From positions 62,001 to 126,000 of the forward strand of contig NZ_JXQI01000088.1 in NCBI RefSeq assembly GCF_000834015.1: a stretch of 64,000 bases of DNA. The letters are read 5' to 3'. A program made the position numbers and the translations under genes. A model generated the notes under the pieces. That model was not told the DNA's origin. It did no database searches and saw only the letters and a program-made list of their open reading frames with translations. Below are positions 15,295-25,277 of the stretch, piece after piece. Origin of the DNA: Prevotella pectinovora (lineage in GTDB: Bacteria > Bacteroidota > Bacteroidia > Bacteroidales > Bacteroidaceae). Positions within the stretch are counted from its first letter, which is position 1. Every line of letters begins with the position of its first letter.

Positions 15295-16098
15295 CTATCC
15301 TTCCGGCAGGAACATCCTCTTGGCGTTTGCTGTGGTGTGGCGGTCTATTTCCTCGGGGGAGATGCCGTAGGCGAGGGCGAGGCGGTCTCTTACGTATGCC
15401 ACATAGGCACTCTCGTTGCGCTTCCCGCGCATCGGCACGGGAGCCATGTATGGAGCGTCGGTCTCGAGCACGATGCGGTCGAGTGGGATGTGGGGCACCA
15501 CTTCAGGCAGATGGCTCTTCTTGAATGTCAGCACACCGCCGATGCCGATGTTGAAATTGCCGAACGACAGCAGCTGTTCTGCCTCCCGCTCGTTGCCCGT
15601 GAAGCAGTGGAACACTCCTCCGCGGCGCAGTTCCCGTTCGTAGCGGCGCAGTATTCCCACCATCTCGTTCTGTGCCTTGCGGCAGTGTATCATCAGCGGC
15701 AGGTCGGCCTCTATCGACCATCTCACCTGCTCCTCGAAAGCCTCCAGCTGCTCTTTCTCGAATTCGCGGCTCCAATAGAAGTCCAGTCCCACCTCGCCGA
15801 TGGCGATGAACGGAGGGTTGTCTGCCGACGGTGCTTTCTGCCTCTGCTCGTCGAGAATCCGTCGCATCTGGCCTACTGCGTCTTTCCAGTCCTCTTTCAC
15901 CTCCTCCGGGTGGAGACCTATCATGGGGTAGGCGTAGCCCGGAAACTGCCGGCATGTGTCCACCACGCTGCCGATGCTCTTGAGGTCGATTGCCGGCACG
16001 AAGATTTTCTCCACTCCGGCATCCTGTGCCCGCTGTATGGCCAGCGGGCGGTCTTCGGCGAATTCCTCGCCGTCGATATGAGTATGCGTGTCAATCAT
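15295..16098 (-). CDS. tatD: TatD-family metal-dependent hydrolase
   Basis: 267 residues, normal family length. Metal ligands visible: HTHID (His5, His7), GEVGLDFYW (Glu), MIHCRKA (His), VFHCFTG (His), ETDAPYM (Asp). TatD enzymes are cytoplasmic metal-dependent nucleases (3'-5' exonuclease/DNase type). Its ATG overlaps the stop of the 247-residue gene by 4 bases (ATGA), so it is the last gene of a three-gene operon with a polyprenyl synthase. Confidence 0.93.
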   Translation of the reverse strand: MIDTHTHIDGEEFAEDRPLAIQRAQDAGVEKIFVPAIDLKSIGSVVDTCRQFPGYAYPMIGLHPEEVKEDWKDAVGQMRRILDEQRQKAPSADNPPFIAIGEVGLDFYWSREFEKEQLEAFEEQVRWSIEADLPLMIHCRKAQNEMVGILRRYERELRRGGVFHCFTGNEREAEQLLSFGNFNIGIGGVLTFKKSHLPEVVPHIPLDRIVLETDAPYMAPVPMRGKRNESAYVAYVRDRLALAYGISPEEIDRHTTANAKRMFLPEG

Positions 16099-16838
16099 TG
16101 TTCATTCTCCTGTTTGTTTTCCTTTTCCTTCTCCTGCATCTTGCGTTTCTCCTTGCGGCGCATGTAGTAGCGTATGCCGAAGCGCTCACAGTCGGCCACT
16201 CGGTCTATCACGAGTTTTCCCTCCTCGCTGAAGTGCGCCTCTATCTGGTCCCAGATGCGCAGTATCAGTTCGTCGATTTCGGGTCGTATCTCCTTGAGCC
16301 GTTGCTCCATTTCGCTTGTGCGTTTCTGCAGCGCCTTCTGCTTGTCGTAAGCCTCCTTGAAGATGTCGAAGTGGGTCTCCACCATTCCTATCGTGGGGTT
16401 GTAAATCGGTCTGCCACCCTTCTTCACGCGGTTTTTCTCTCCGCTGATGATTTTCGGTCCCCATTCCGTTATTGACCCTATGCTGTTGTCCACGGGAATC
16501 ATGGTGGCGGTCTCCTCCAGTCCGTAGAGTTTCAGGTTAGAGCGCTTTATCTCCCCTCTTGTCACAGCCATGAGCAACACCTGCATGAAGTGGCTCTCAT
16601 ACATGTAAGCCTTTTTCTGCAGCTGGTCTATTTTCGTTCCGCTCCGCCATTGCGCCTTTTTGTCCACCTCGTATTGCGTCACTGCCGTGAGCAGCTTGTC
16701 GTAGCAGGTGCGCGCCTGGTTTATGTCTTTCCATTCCAGAAACCTGTCGCGGGCCATGTATATGTCGTTGTTGTCGAGCAGCGTCTTCAGTGCACTGAGT
16801 CTCGACTTGTCGGTATTGGGGAGTCTTCTGTATGGCAT
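16095..16838 (-). CDS. Conserved unknown Bacteroidales protein
   Basis: 247 residues, no signal peptide or membrane segment. N-terminal half is helical (LSALKTLLDNNDIYMARDRF), the middle holds MIPVDNSIGSITEWGPKI, and the C-terminal 60 residues form a long charged helix ending RRKEKRKMQEKEKENKQENE. I do not recognise a family. Position between the polyprenyl synthase (25 bases upstream) and tatD (overlap) shows co-expression. Confidence 0.7.
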   Translation of the reverse strand: MPYRRLPNTDKSRLSALKTLLDNNDIYMARDRFLEWKDINQARTCYDKLLTAVTQYEVDKKAQWRSGTKIDQLQKKAYMYESHFMQVLLMAVTRGEIKRSNLKLYGLEETATMIPVDNSIGSITEWGPKIISGEKNRVKKGGRPIYNPTIGMVETHFDIFKEAYDKQKALQKRTSEMEQRLKEIRPEIDELILRIWDQIEAHFSEEGKLVIDRVADCERFGIRYYMRRKEKRKMQEKEKENKQENEQ

Positions 16839-16863
16839 TTCCTCTCTTTTTGTGGGTGTTTCG

Positions 16864-17838
16864 TTATTTCTTTCTGTTCATCATTCTCTCGGTGTATTCG
16901 CGCAACACCGCCTTGCGGTCGTCGCTCACCGAGAGCTCGTTGAGATGCTGTCTGCTCTGTTCGAAGTATTCCTTTATCCTCTGTTCGGCGAGCTTGTCGA
17001 TTCCGAGCCTGTTGTAAATCTCCGTCACGGCAGCAATCTTCTCTGCCGGATCGAATTCCGTCGCCGTGGTCCATCTCTCCAGTTCGGCACGCGTCCCGGC
17101 ATCTGCTCTGTTGAAGGCGTTGATGAGCATGAATGTTTTCTTGTTTGATGTGATGTCGCCGCCGATAGCCTTTCCGAACACCTTCGGGTCGCCATACACG
17201 TCGAGCAGGTCGTCCTGCAGCTGGAACGCCAGTCCCACCTTCTCTCCGAAGGCATACAGTGCGTTGGCGTCGGCATCCGAAGCCCCTGCCACCACGGCAC
17301 CCATCTTGAGTGCGCAAGCCAGCAATACGCTCGTCTTCAGTCGTATCATCTCGATGTATTCCTCCTCAGCCACATCGTTGCGCGTTTCGAATTCCATGTC
17401 GAACTGCTGTCCTTCGCTCACCTCCAGTGCCGTTTCGGTGAAGAGGTCGAGTGCGGACTTGAGATATTTGGTGTCGCATTTCGCCAGGTGTTCGTATGCC
17501 AATACGAGCATTGTGTCGCCGGAGAGGATCGCCGTGTTGTCGTCCCATTTCTTGTGTACGGTGGGACGGCCACGCCTCATGTCCGCCTTGTCCATGAGGT
17601 CGTCGTGTAGCAGTGTGTAGTTGTGGTAGGTCTCCAGTGCCGTAGCCACGGGCAGTATTCTGTCCACGTCGTCGTGGAAGAGGTTGTATGCCATGAGCAC
17701 GAACGACGGGCGTATGCGTTTTCCGCCGGCGGCGAGCACATATTCTATCGGGTCGTAGAGCGACTTTGGTTTTCTCTCGTAGGGCAGTGATGCGATGTAT
17801 GCGTTCACTTTCTCCTGTATTTCGGTTGCTGTCAGCAT
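16864..17838 (-). CDS. Polyprenyl diphosphate synthase
   Basis: 324 residues, typical trans-isoprenyl diphosphate synthase. First Asp-rich motif LLHDDLMDKADMRRG and second FQLQDDLLD, plus GGKRIRP near the N-terminus that binds isopentenyl diphosphate. It condenses IPP with allylic diphosphates in the cytoplasm; product length cannot be read with confidence, so ispA/ispB are not assigned. First gene of the operon with the unknown gene and tatD; no clear -7 element was found upstream. Confidence 0.9.
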   Translation of the reverse strand: MLTATEIQEKVNAYIASLPYERKPKSLYDPIEYVLAAGGKRIRPSFVLMAYNLFHDDVDRILPVATALETYHNYTLLHDDLMDKADMRRGRPTVHKKWDDNTAILSGDTMLVLAYEHLAKCDTKYLKSALDLFTETALEVSEGQQFDMEFETRNDVAEEEYIEMIRLKTSVLLACALKMGAVVAGASDADANALYAFGEKVGLAFQLQDDLLDVYGDPKVFGKAIGGDITSNKKTFMLINAFNRADAGTRAELERWTTATEFDPAEKIAAVTEIYNRLGIDKLAEQRIKEYFEQSRQHLNELSVSDDRKAVLREYTERMMNRKK

Positions 17839-17914
17839 AATTATGTTTTTTTGTTAGGTTTGTCGTATTTATTATATGTTACTTATTCAAGTTTTGCAAA
17901 TCTCTCATTTGTTG

Positions 17915-18205
17915 AATGGGGGAGTGCCCCAAGCACTCGCAAATCCTCTGAAATCCATATAGAAATCCAAAGATTTCAGGTCAAAAAATAATCCGTGAAA
18001 GATTAATCCGTGTTCCTCGGTGTTATCTGTGTTTTGTTTTTTTTGACCTGTGGCCATCGCCGAAGGCTGATGGACACTATATGCTTTCACACTGGAATCC
18101 TTTCCATCCTTTGACATCGTGTCCACAGCCTTCGGCGTGGACAAATCAAAGAAAAAACACGGATATCACGGACTTTGCACGGATTGGTCTTCACGGATTT
18201 TTTTC
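17915..18205. repeat. Dispersed long repeat (ATCCGTG-type), copy 1
   Basis: Begins GGGAGTGCCCCAAGCACTCG and contains several ATCCGTG/CCGTGTT phrases plus an imperfect palindrome around GCCGAAGGCTGATGGACAC ... TGTCCACAGCCTTCGGC. A related block lies at 51885-52215. No coding capacity. Confidence 0.65.
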
Positions 18206-18315
18206 TTTGATATTATTTTGCCAATGAGTCTTGGATTCGGTTGGGATTTTTCCGGATTTGGAGCACTATGGTGCTCGCTGCTTCCAGACGACATCAGCCA
18301 ATGGTTTTGCCAATG

Positions 18316-18742
18316 AACATTAGCCCCCTCTCGTTCTCAAACCCATCCTAACCTTCCCCAAGGGAAGGGACAAGTTACTCTGCTTTGTCAAAGACTTCAG
18401 ATAATCACATCAGCCAATCACATCAGCCAATCACATCAGCCAATCACATCAGTCAATCACTTCAGCCCCCTCTCGTTCTCCCCCGTAGGGGAGATGCTGG
18501 TTACTCTGTATGTCGAAGGACTATAGATGTCCTGGTGTATCAGTCCCTCCCCTACGGGGGAGGCTAGGTGGGGGCTGATGCCATTTAGCCTTAGTAACCA
18601 GTTCCTTCCCTTTGGGAAGGTTAGGATGGGTTGTCCCTTTGGGAAGGTTAGGATGGGTTGTCCCTTTGGGAAGGTTAGGATGGGTTGTCCCTTTGGGAAG
18701 GTTAGGATGGGTTGTCCCTTGGGGAAGGTTAGGATGGGTCTG
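18316..18742. repeat. REP-module cluster 1 with 27-bp tandem repeat
   Basis: Hairpin modules of three kinds: TTCCC(TTTG)GGGAAGG followed by TTAGGATGGG, CTCCCC(TACG)GGGGGAG followed by CTAGGTGGGGGCTGATG, and their reverse complements. From 18607 to 18741 one module is repeated five times with an exact 27-bp period (starts 18607, 18634, 18661, 18688, 18715). Open frames here encode only repeated nine-residue peptides and are not genes. Confidence 0.85.
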
Positions 18743-18784
18743 CGGTTATGATGGGTCTGCGGCCAGGTGTGGCTGACACCAGAC

Positions 18785-20179
18785 CTATGCATCGTTCTGC
18801 ATCCTTATTCTCCATTCCTGCGGAAAGAGGTTGTTGGTGCGGTTGCCCAGGTTTTTCACGAATCCCAGGTTCAGCCCCTGATACCCCACAGCCACGAATC
18901 CGCGCGGTGTGTCAGGCGGTAACTGTATCGGTTCGCGTCTGAGATAGGCAATCGCAGTGTCGCGGTCGAGTTCCGCCGTGGCGAAGGCTTCAGGGTTGAA
19001 TGCCGTTGAGAGAGCGAGACCTTCGGCAGGTATGATGTCCTTGCCCTTCGGCTCTCCCAGTCGGATGCCGGCATGCATCACGCGCAACTTCTCCAGTGCG
19101 GTGTCATACACGTTGCGCCACTGTTTCCTCACCGCCACGAAGCGCTGTCCGAGCGTGGTGATGCTGAAGTCCTCGTTTCCCTTTATCCATCCGCTCATCT
19201 CCTTAGCCCCCTTCACGGCCTGTTCTGCCGACGCCTTTCCGCGCCGTTTCAGCTTCTTGTCCTTTTTCGTTGCCGAGGAGTCGAGCATACTGATTGTGGT
19301 CTGCTGCGAGGCATCGCTTCCCGTCTGTCGCAGAGCCGCCATATACAGACCTTCTGATCGGGTCTCGCCCGGAATGAAATGCCTCTCGGAGAGCTTTTCC
19401 ATCTGCCATTCAGAGCAGATGAAGTCCACGTTCTCCTCATCCTCCTGCCTGTTGTATGTGCAGGTGGAGTATACGAGCAGTCCGCCGTCTCTCAGACACG
19501 GCATGATGTCGGTGATAATCTCCCGTTGCAGTGCGGCACATTTTTTCACGTTAGCCACCGACCATTCCCTTATCGCCCCCTCGTCTTTGCGGAACATCCC
19601 TTCGCCGGAGCAGGGCACGTCGGCGAGTATCACGTCAAACTGCAGTCTGCTGCGCTGGTAGTCGATGGCATAGTTGTTGGTCACTATCACGTCGGGGTGT
19701 CCGAACTTCTGTATGTTCTCCATCAGGATGTTTGCCCTGGGGCGCATCGGTTCGTTGGTCATCAGCAGACTTCCCTCGGGTAGCACACTGCGCATGGCGG
19801 TGGACTTCCCTCCCGGTGCGGCACACAGGTCGAGCACCATCAGCGGACGGTCGGCGGGTGCGTGGTCGCGTATCACCTGGGTGATATACATCGAGGCAGC
19901 CTCCTGCACGTAGTATGCTCCGGCGTGTAGCAGGGGGTCGAGAGTGAACATCGGCCGCTCCTTGAGATAGCGTCCCTCCCGACACCATTCCACGGGCTCG
20001 TCTTCCTCTGCCGGCAGTGCCATGCTGTCGGAGCGGAATTTCATCGGGTTCAGTCTCACGCTCACCGGCGGTTCCTCACCCATGGCTTCAGCGAAACGCG
20101 TCCACCGCTGCTCTCCCATGATTTCCCGGGTGTATGTGGAGAACTCCTCTGGTAGTGTTGTCTTCGGCGTGGTGGTCAT
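18785..20179 (-). CDS. rsmF: rRNA m5C methyltransferase, RsmF/NOL1-NOP2-Sun family
   Basis: 464 residues. SAM-binding motif LDLCAAPGGKST, then LADVPCSGEGMFR (motif IV Cys) and YSTCTYNRQEDEENV (motif VI Cys), the two cysteines of RNA m5C methyltransferases. N-terminal RsmF-type segment with VSVRLNP; the C-terminal 130 residues correspond to the PUA-like RsmF extension (GEPKGKDIIPAEGLALS ... GFVAVGYQGLNLGFVKNLGN). It would methylate a cytosine of 16S rRNA. Stands alone between repeat clusters. The symbol is a family-level choice. Confidence 0.88.
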   Translation of the reverse strand: MTTTPKTTLPEEFSTYTREIMGEQRWTRFAEAMGEEPPVSVRLNPMKFRSDSMALPAEEDEPVEWCREGRYLKERPMFTLDPLLHAGAYYVQEAASMYITQVIRDHAPADRPLMVLDLCAAPGGKSTAMRSVLPEGSLLMTNEPMRPRANILMENIQKFGHPDVIVTNNYAIDYQRSRLQFDVILADVPCSGEGMFRKDEGAIREWSVANVKKCAALQREIITDIMPCLRDGGLLVYSTCTYNRQEDEENVDFICSEWQMEKLSERHFIPGETRSEGLYMAALRQTGSDASQQTTISMLDSSATKKDKKLKRRGKASAEQAVKGAKEMSGWIKGNEDFSITTLGQRFVAVRKQWRNVYDTALEKLRVMHAGIRLGEPKGKDIIPAEGLALSTAFNPEAFATAELDRDTAIAYLRREPIQLPPDTPRGFVAVGYQGLNLGFVKNLGNRTNNLFPQEWRIRMQNDA

Positions 20180-20260
20180 CGTGTGGTGTTATGTTTTTTT
20201 TGTTATGATTCCTATTTGTTTATATCCGTGTCCTGCTGCCGCTGGAGTCATGGGGTGCTT

Positions 20261-20438
20261 ACCCCAAATCGTTCATTAGACCGTTTATTGTATTTTTTAT
20301 ATATACTGCTTGCAGTCTTTTGTTTTTTATAAGGCGTCTTTAGTCTGTTTTTAATTCGCAATAGCTCGCTATTACAAACAAAATCCACTCTTCTAAAAAC
20401 TCAAAATCCAAGCAAGCCATAACGACCGATTGGGGTTT
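20261..20438. repeat. MITE-like element, copy 2
   Basis: Ends ACCCCAAATCGTTCATTAGA and AACGACCGATTGGGGTTT in inverse orientation, same interior as copy 1. It sits directly upstream of rsmF. Confidence 0.85.
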
Positions 20439-20835
20439 ACAGTCATATTGCCGATGCCATAGGCAAGGCTTTCCTCCTCGGCAGTGCTCCGATTATTCGC
20501 TTGGCGTCGGTTGTTGAGGCTTCGCAAAATGACAGCAGGGATTTCTAAGAATTTACAAATATAGTGTTTTTCTCCTTCATATCGCCCGTTCGGCGGAAAG
20601 AAAATAATATTTGAATCCGTTTTTAACAAATATTCAAGCCCTGATGACCGATTGGGGATAAAGCTTCTGATAATTGATAAAAACAAAAAACAGTGACGAA
20701 TCATCATATTAGAGCACTATTTTTTTAAAAGCAGAAAGCTGATATTTATGAGATAACACTGGGGATATTGAAAAACAGATTGGAATTGTCAGCTGCGAGC
20801 TAAGATATCCAGCCTTTCCAATATCCATCACAGTT
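20439..20835. other. Gap with MITE debris
   Basis: No supported gene. A fragment resembling a MITE end (CCCTGATGACCGATTGGGGA, about 20638-20658) is present. A minus-strand TATATTTG near 20560 has no reading frame behind it. Confidence 0.4.
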
Positions 20836-22506
20836 TCATTGTTTCTTATATTTGCTGATCGCTTCCAGCATTTCAAACAATGTCATTTCATCTTGACTCA
20901 CATTAGGATAGAGTTTGCTTATATCAAGAATATCATCATAGCTAATACTTGCCAACATCGCGACAAAAGAAAGAAGTGACTGCAACTTGATGTTGGTATT
21001 GGCAATTGCATGATTCTTTAAGGTATCTGTGCCAAACACAATTCTCTTTGCCTTCTCATTGTATTCATAAACACAATTTCCTACAGCTTCCGTTGATTTG
21101 CCATGCTTCTTTACAAATGGATAGACCTTGAAAGCCATTTCTGTCCCTCGAACAAGATAATAGTCACATAGTGAGAACTCTTTTATTTCCATTTTCTGGC
21201 GCAATGCTTTCTTCGGTTCAGCGCTATCGTCTGTTGATGCGTCTTGAGCACCACGGACTACCATCATTCTCTCATTGTCTTCTCTGAACCTGCTTTCATC
21301 AACTTCTGCCACAAATTCGCCCTCATTACTAAAAAGGCGTGAGTTTTCTTCATGCACGACATCTTCATGCCCCTTGAAGTGATACAACCACTTTCTGTTA
21401 GCATCCGGCAAACCGAAATAGTTGTATAGTCCTACATTGTCTATGATAATGGTCTTCTCTTTTCCTTCTACTACACGAAGTCCACGTCCAACCTGCTGTA
21501 TGTATAATGCCAACGATTTTGTCGGACGTGCAAGTTGTATGAAACTCACACTCGGGCAATCAAAGCCTTCCGTGAATATGTCTACATTTACCAGTACTTT
21601 TATCTTTCCTTCTTTGAAGGATGAAATGAGATCATGGCGCACTTCTTTTGGAGTGTCGCAATCAACGGCTACGGCATTGACTCCATGACTACTGTATAGT
21701 TCAGCAATATTTGCTGCATGGCGCTTGTTTATGGCATAGATAATACCTTGTCTGCCTTTGGCGAATTTCTCGTATGATTCATAAACCTTTGCGCGTATGC
21801 GCTGATTGTTAAAGGTGTTGTCAAGGTCTGTATTTGAGAAATCCCCAGTTGAAGTAACTTCTGAATTATTCACGAGCTTCTGCACTTCTGAATTCGGCTT
21901 TATGGAAACATAATCAAAATCTGCCAATAAGCCTTTGTTTATGAACCAAGAAATCTGTGGTGATGTTATCAAGTGCTGGTATAGTGACAGAAACGACTCG
22001 TGATTTAATCTCCACGGCGTAGCCGTCACTCCTAATTTCTTGGCTTCCGGAAACAGATTGAATAATTTCATATATGTATCAGCAAGGGAATGATGCGCTT
22101 CGTCCACTATTATATAATCAAATCTCTGTCTGCATACATTATAATAATTCTTATCCGTCAGAAGTGACATTATGCTACCTACTTGCACTCTCTTCCATAA
22201 ATGCTGCTCTCTCGCTCCTTGTATAAATCCATGCGCTATCCCGAACCGAGACAATGTGGCAGATATCTGGTCCAACAATTCTGTCCTGTGTGCCACTACC
22301 AATATGTTTATTTCTTTGTGTTCCCTTTTGTAATTGCACAACAAGTCATTTATCAATGATGTAAACAAGTAGGTCTTGCCTGTGCCTGTAGGCATCTGCA
22401 ACATCACTGAATCATATTTTGACCACGCATCAAAAATCTTGGCTTTGGCTTCTATCTGATGTGGTCTCAGATTTATATTGTCTTGGACGATTTTGGCGAA
22501 ATCCAT
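20836..22506 (-). CDS. SF2 DEAD/DEAH-type helicase of restriction operon
   Basis: 556 residues. Helicase motifs: LRPHQIEAKAKIFDAW (Q-like), MPTGTGKT (Walker A, 39-46), AHRTELLDQ (Ia), VDEAHHSLADT (II), GVTATPWR (III), GIIYAINKRHA (IV), DIFTEGFDCPSV (V), QQVGRGLRV (VI). The C-terminal 200 residues are not recognised. It follows the 220-residue gene with no gap and is the last gene of a five-gene McrBC-type operon. It probably translocates on or remodels DNA for the restriction complex. Confidence 0.85.
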   Translation of the reverse strand: MDFAKIVQDNINLRPHQIEAKAKIFDAWSKYDSVMLQMPTGTGKTYLFTSLINDLLCNYKREHKEINILVVAHRTELLDQISATLSRFGIAHGFIQGAREQHLWKRVQVGSIMSLLTDKNYYNVCRQRFDYIIVDEAHHSLADTYMKLFNLFPEAKKLGVTATPWRLNHESFLSLYQHLITSPQISWFINKGLLADFDYVSIKPNSEVQKLVNNSEVTSTGDFSNTDLDNTFNNQRIRAKVYESYEKFAKGRQGIIYAINKRHAANIAELYSSHGVNAVAVDCDTPKEVRHDLISSFKEGKIKVLVNVDIFTEGFDCPSVSFIQLARPTKSLALYIQQVGRGLRVVEGKEKTIIIDNVGLYNYFGLPDANRKWLYHFKGHEDVVHEENSRLFSNEGEFVAEVDESRFREDNERMMVVRGAQDASTDDSAEPKKALRQKMEIKEFSLCDYYLVRGTEMAFKVYPFVKKHGKSTEAVGNCVYEYNEKAKRIVFGTDTLKNHAIANTNIKLQSLLSFVAMLASISYDDILDISKLYPNVSQDEMTLFEMLEAISKYKKQ

Positions 22507-23169
22507 TTAGATAGAGGTAATCTCCATTTTTATATGAAACATAGCACCTATAACTCTAAGAAGTTTTACTTTATCTCTTGTCGTATTGGGCACTATTATC
22601 CAGCGTTGGCTGTCTACTTGCACTTGATTGTTGAACATCTTTGTTGATGTTACCAAAGGATTACCGCCCCACGACAGTTCCTTGCGCTTTATTTCGTCAA
22701 TACCGATTTCCCAAACCACCTCAAGAAACGTGTCTAAAGTACTGTTATTGGCAAAATATCTGCCGTCAGGGAATTTTACCAACAACTTGTCTTTTACTCT
22801 TGTGCGTCTCTCTTTATTGGGATTTTCTTGTGCCTCAAAATCAGTACCAAGTTCTATATTCAAGCCCAAAGACAACTGGTTGTTTATTGCTGTCAATTGC
22901 AAAAACTTTCCTTCTGAATTTGATTGCGTATTTAAATACCATCCATCACAAACCGGTTTCATCCAGTCTTTGTATTTTGGATAAACTTCCTTTGACAACA
23001 AAGGCAGATGACACAAGTCCAATCTGATGTCGGATATGACTTCCGTGCCAAGTTCTTGCAACGTTGCAATCATCGTGTCTGTAACGTTTTTATAGCATAT
23101 TGATTTTCCATCAGGAAACATCACCCTCAGAAGTTTCCTCTTAGCTCTTCCTCGCTTTACTTCTTCCAT
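22507..23169 (-). CDS. Unknown restriction-operon protein with duplicated domain
   Basis: 220 residues. Two similar segments: LLRVMFPDGKSICYKNVTDT then MIATLQELGTEVI (residues 13-45), and LLVKFPDGRYFANNSTLDTF then LEVVWEIGIDEI (about 128-160). Each is a beta hairpin followed by a helix ending in E(L/I)G, so the protein is an internal duplication. No catalytic motif. It lies between the McrC-like and helicase genes, abutting both, and is probably a DNA-recognition or adaptor subunit (inference). Confidence 0.6.
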   Translation of the reverse strand: MEEVKRGRAKRKLLRVMFPDGKSICYKNVTDTMIATLQELGTEVISDIRLDLCHLPLLSKEVYPKYKDWMKPVCDGWYLNTQSNSEGKFLQLTAINNQLSLGLNIELGTDFEAQENPNKERRTRVKDKLLVKFPDGRYFANNSTLDTFLEVVWEIGIDEIKRKELSWGGNPLVTSTKMFNNQVQVDSQRWIIVPNTTRDKVKLLRVIGAMFHIKMEITSI

Positions 23170-23181
23170 ATACTTATTTGG

Positions 23182-25272
23182 TTAATCTGTATACATTTTC
23201 ATAGTATAATCCAGCGAAATCAATTCTCCTGGCTGCATCTTCACTCTGTATATCTGCACCCACTCTTCGCCTATCGGATGATAATCACCAAGTCTGATGC
23301 GTAGTGCCGCCTTGCCGTCATATTCTGTGATGCCGATTCTTTGCACATCGTAATAACCGTCTATCATACCGCCGACCATCGGCAGGAGATACTTGATGCC
23401 TATTAAGTTTATGCTTGGTATTCTCTCCATGACATAATACTTACCTCGGTGTTCCGCAAACGCCTTGAAATTCTCGTCGGTCTTGCGTACAAGACAGGTA
23501 AAGACATTCTTTTCACCAGCATCACCCGGCATAGCTGGCATGGCGCCGGATTCTTTCGCCGGCAACACGTCTTTGGGATCTGTTCCCAACTCACATTCGC
23601 GTATCACAAATGACTTTCCCAATTCTGCGAGCAACACCTCATTCTTCTCTTTATCACTCTTGTCAAGGGCAAGCGAGAAAATATCCTGCTCCTCAAATGG
23701 GGTATATACTTTTCCCAGCACTTGTCTGAAATGCGTTTCCACATATTCCTTTACGTTCACCGTCGGCCGTGGCTTCATGGCATAGAACTGGAAGTCCTGC
23801 TGGAGCCAGGTCTGAATCTCCGAACGGAACTTCTTGCGTATCTTTCCTTTCCAATTCCTCTGCTCGCCACCATTGTTCTTGGCATACAGGGACAGCACAA
23901 ACAGAAAATTAACATCATAATGGAACAGCAACAACGTGTCACGGTCATACAGACGGTTGTCAAACTGCTTCGACATATAGCGGTTGCTCTTGCGGTCGGT
24001 CTCTTTTATGCCGTCGTTGCCATAATCAAATTTCCCGTCCATCGTTGCCGAGATAAAGAAATTTGGAATGATATTATATCCTTCTGTCTCGTCATCACGC
24101 AGCTTCACGCCTGATGACGGAATACGGCCATCGTTGAAAATGTCGAGATTCCACTGTATCACATTTCGGGCGTATGTGTATTGTTTGTAAACGGACTCTT
24201 TGCCGAGCTCGTTTCCCATTTTATAATACTTTGAGTCTCCGATATAATAGGTATTGCCGGTATCGCCCTCGACAAGACTCTTGGCAGTATAGAGATGGTC
24301 TACGATTTTGCCGTCTTCCTGCTTCTTGTCCATTCCATCCGGCAACGGATTGTCTCCTATCAATGTATCGATGATTGCCTCAAACACGATATGGAAACTC
24401 TTCACCAACAGATACTCTTTCTGGTTGGTATTCACGAACACCTGCCTTGACTCATCAAAGAAGGCATAACAGAGCTTCCACAGCTGCAATGCCTTGTCAG
24501 AGAAATACTTATATTTAATTTGCTGCAAACGTACTTTGCCATAACCTTTGCGGTATTTCTCAAACTGCTTTCCGCGAATCAGCTCGAAGTTGCAGTTGAT
24601 ATTCTTCTCGAATCCATACGTTTCGCCTATATAGTTCAGAATAGAGAAGAATATGACGAGCAGTTCCTCGTCAAAGTTTATCGTCCTTTTCTTGTTCACA
24701 GGATTCAGATACACCGCATTTCCGTCTTGCACTATCGCCGTTGTCGTGCCTATAGTGCGTGTCCAGTTTATCTTGTTGTATCCTGCATGGAGATTTTTCA
24801 GCACAAAGAAGAAGAAGCTCTGGTTGTCTTTGTTGAACTGCAACAACGCAAGCAATATGTCAAGAAAGGTGTTGCTCAGTCTGCGACTGCCAAACCCAGC
24901 CTGTGTGATTTTCTTTTGATAGACGATGGTGGAATCATTCGTCTTGTCATTCTTGTATACCACAATCGCACGGTAGATCCACACTGCGAATCCATACAGA
25001 AAATCCCGCTCATCATTGGTCAACTGCTTCTGACCTTCGGGCATTACTATGCTTTCCGGACGATACTTCCCGAAAGCCAGTTCCTGTCCGTCCACATCAC
25101 GCAGCAGCACCTTCGGAAGAATAAACACGCAGTCGCCCTGTGAGACATTATAAAAATATCCCACATAATGCACCGATACCTTTCCTTCCACGTTCTCCAA
25201 GGCATCAATACCTTGCAGCACATCACGCACATCGGCGACATCGTATTGGTATTCTTCTATCAGTATGCGCAT
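23182..25272 (-). CDS. McrC/LlaJI-like restriction endonuclease subunit
   Basis: 696 residues. The N-terminal domain (1-200) resembles the McrC/LlaJI region; the core has KSFHIVFEAIIDTLIG, VDHLYTAKSLV and YYIGDSKYYK, where Asp and Lys fit a PD-(D/E)XK nuclease site. Beyond residue 450 lie predicted beta-rich segments. It is 5 bases downstream of the McrB-like gene, the standard McrBC order. No DNA methyltransferase is present nearby, which fits a modification-dependent (type IV) system better than a LlaJI-type type II system. Confidence 0.7.
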   Translation of the reverse strand: MRILIEEYQYDVADVRDVLQGIDALENVEGKVSVHYVGYFYNVSQGDCVFILPKVLLRDVDGQELAFGKYRPESIVMPEGQKQLTNDERDFLYGFAVWIYRAIVVYKNDKTNDSTIVYQKKITQAGFGSRRLSNTFLDILLALLQFNKDNQSFFFFVLKNLHAGYNKINWTRTIGTTTAIVQDGNAVYLNPVNKKRTINFDEELLVIFFSILNYIGETYGFEKNINCNFELIRGKQFEKYRKGYGKVRLQQIKYKYFSDKALQLWKLCYAFFDESRQVFVNTNQKEYLLVKSFHIVFEAIIDTLIGDNPLPDGMDKKQEDGKIVDHLYTAKSLVEGDTGNTYYIGDSKYYKMGNELGKESVYKQYTYARNVIQWNLDIFNDGRIPSSGVKLRDDETEGYNIIPNFFISATMDGKFDYGNDGIKETDRKSNRYMSKQFDNRLYDRDTLLLFHYDVNFLFVLSLYAKNNGGEQRNWKGKIRKKFRSEIQTWLQQDFQFYAMKPRPTVNVKEYVETHFRQVLGKVYTPFEEQDIFSLALDKSDKEKNEVLLAELGKSFVIRECELGTDPKDVLPAKESGAMPAMPGDAGEKNVFTCLVRKTDENFKAFAEHRGKYYVMERIPSINLIGIKYLLPMVGGMIDGYYDVQRIGITEYDGKAALRIRLGDYHPIGEEWVQIYRVKMQPGELISLDYTMKMYTD

Positions 25273-25277
25273 GACTT

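Noticed and set aside
18457-18792. ORFs with GQPILTFPK/GCPFGKVRM repeats
   Set aside because: Translation of tandem REP modules.
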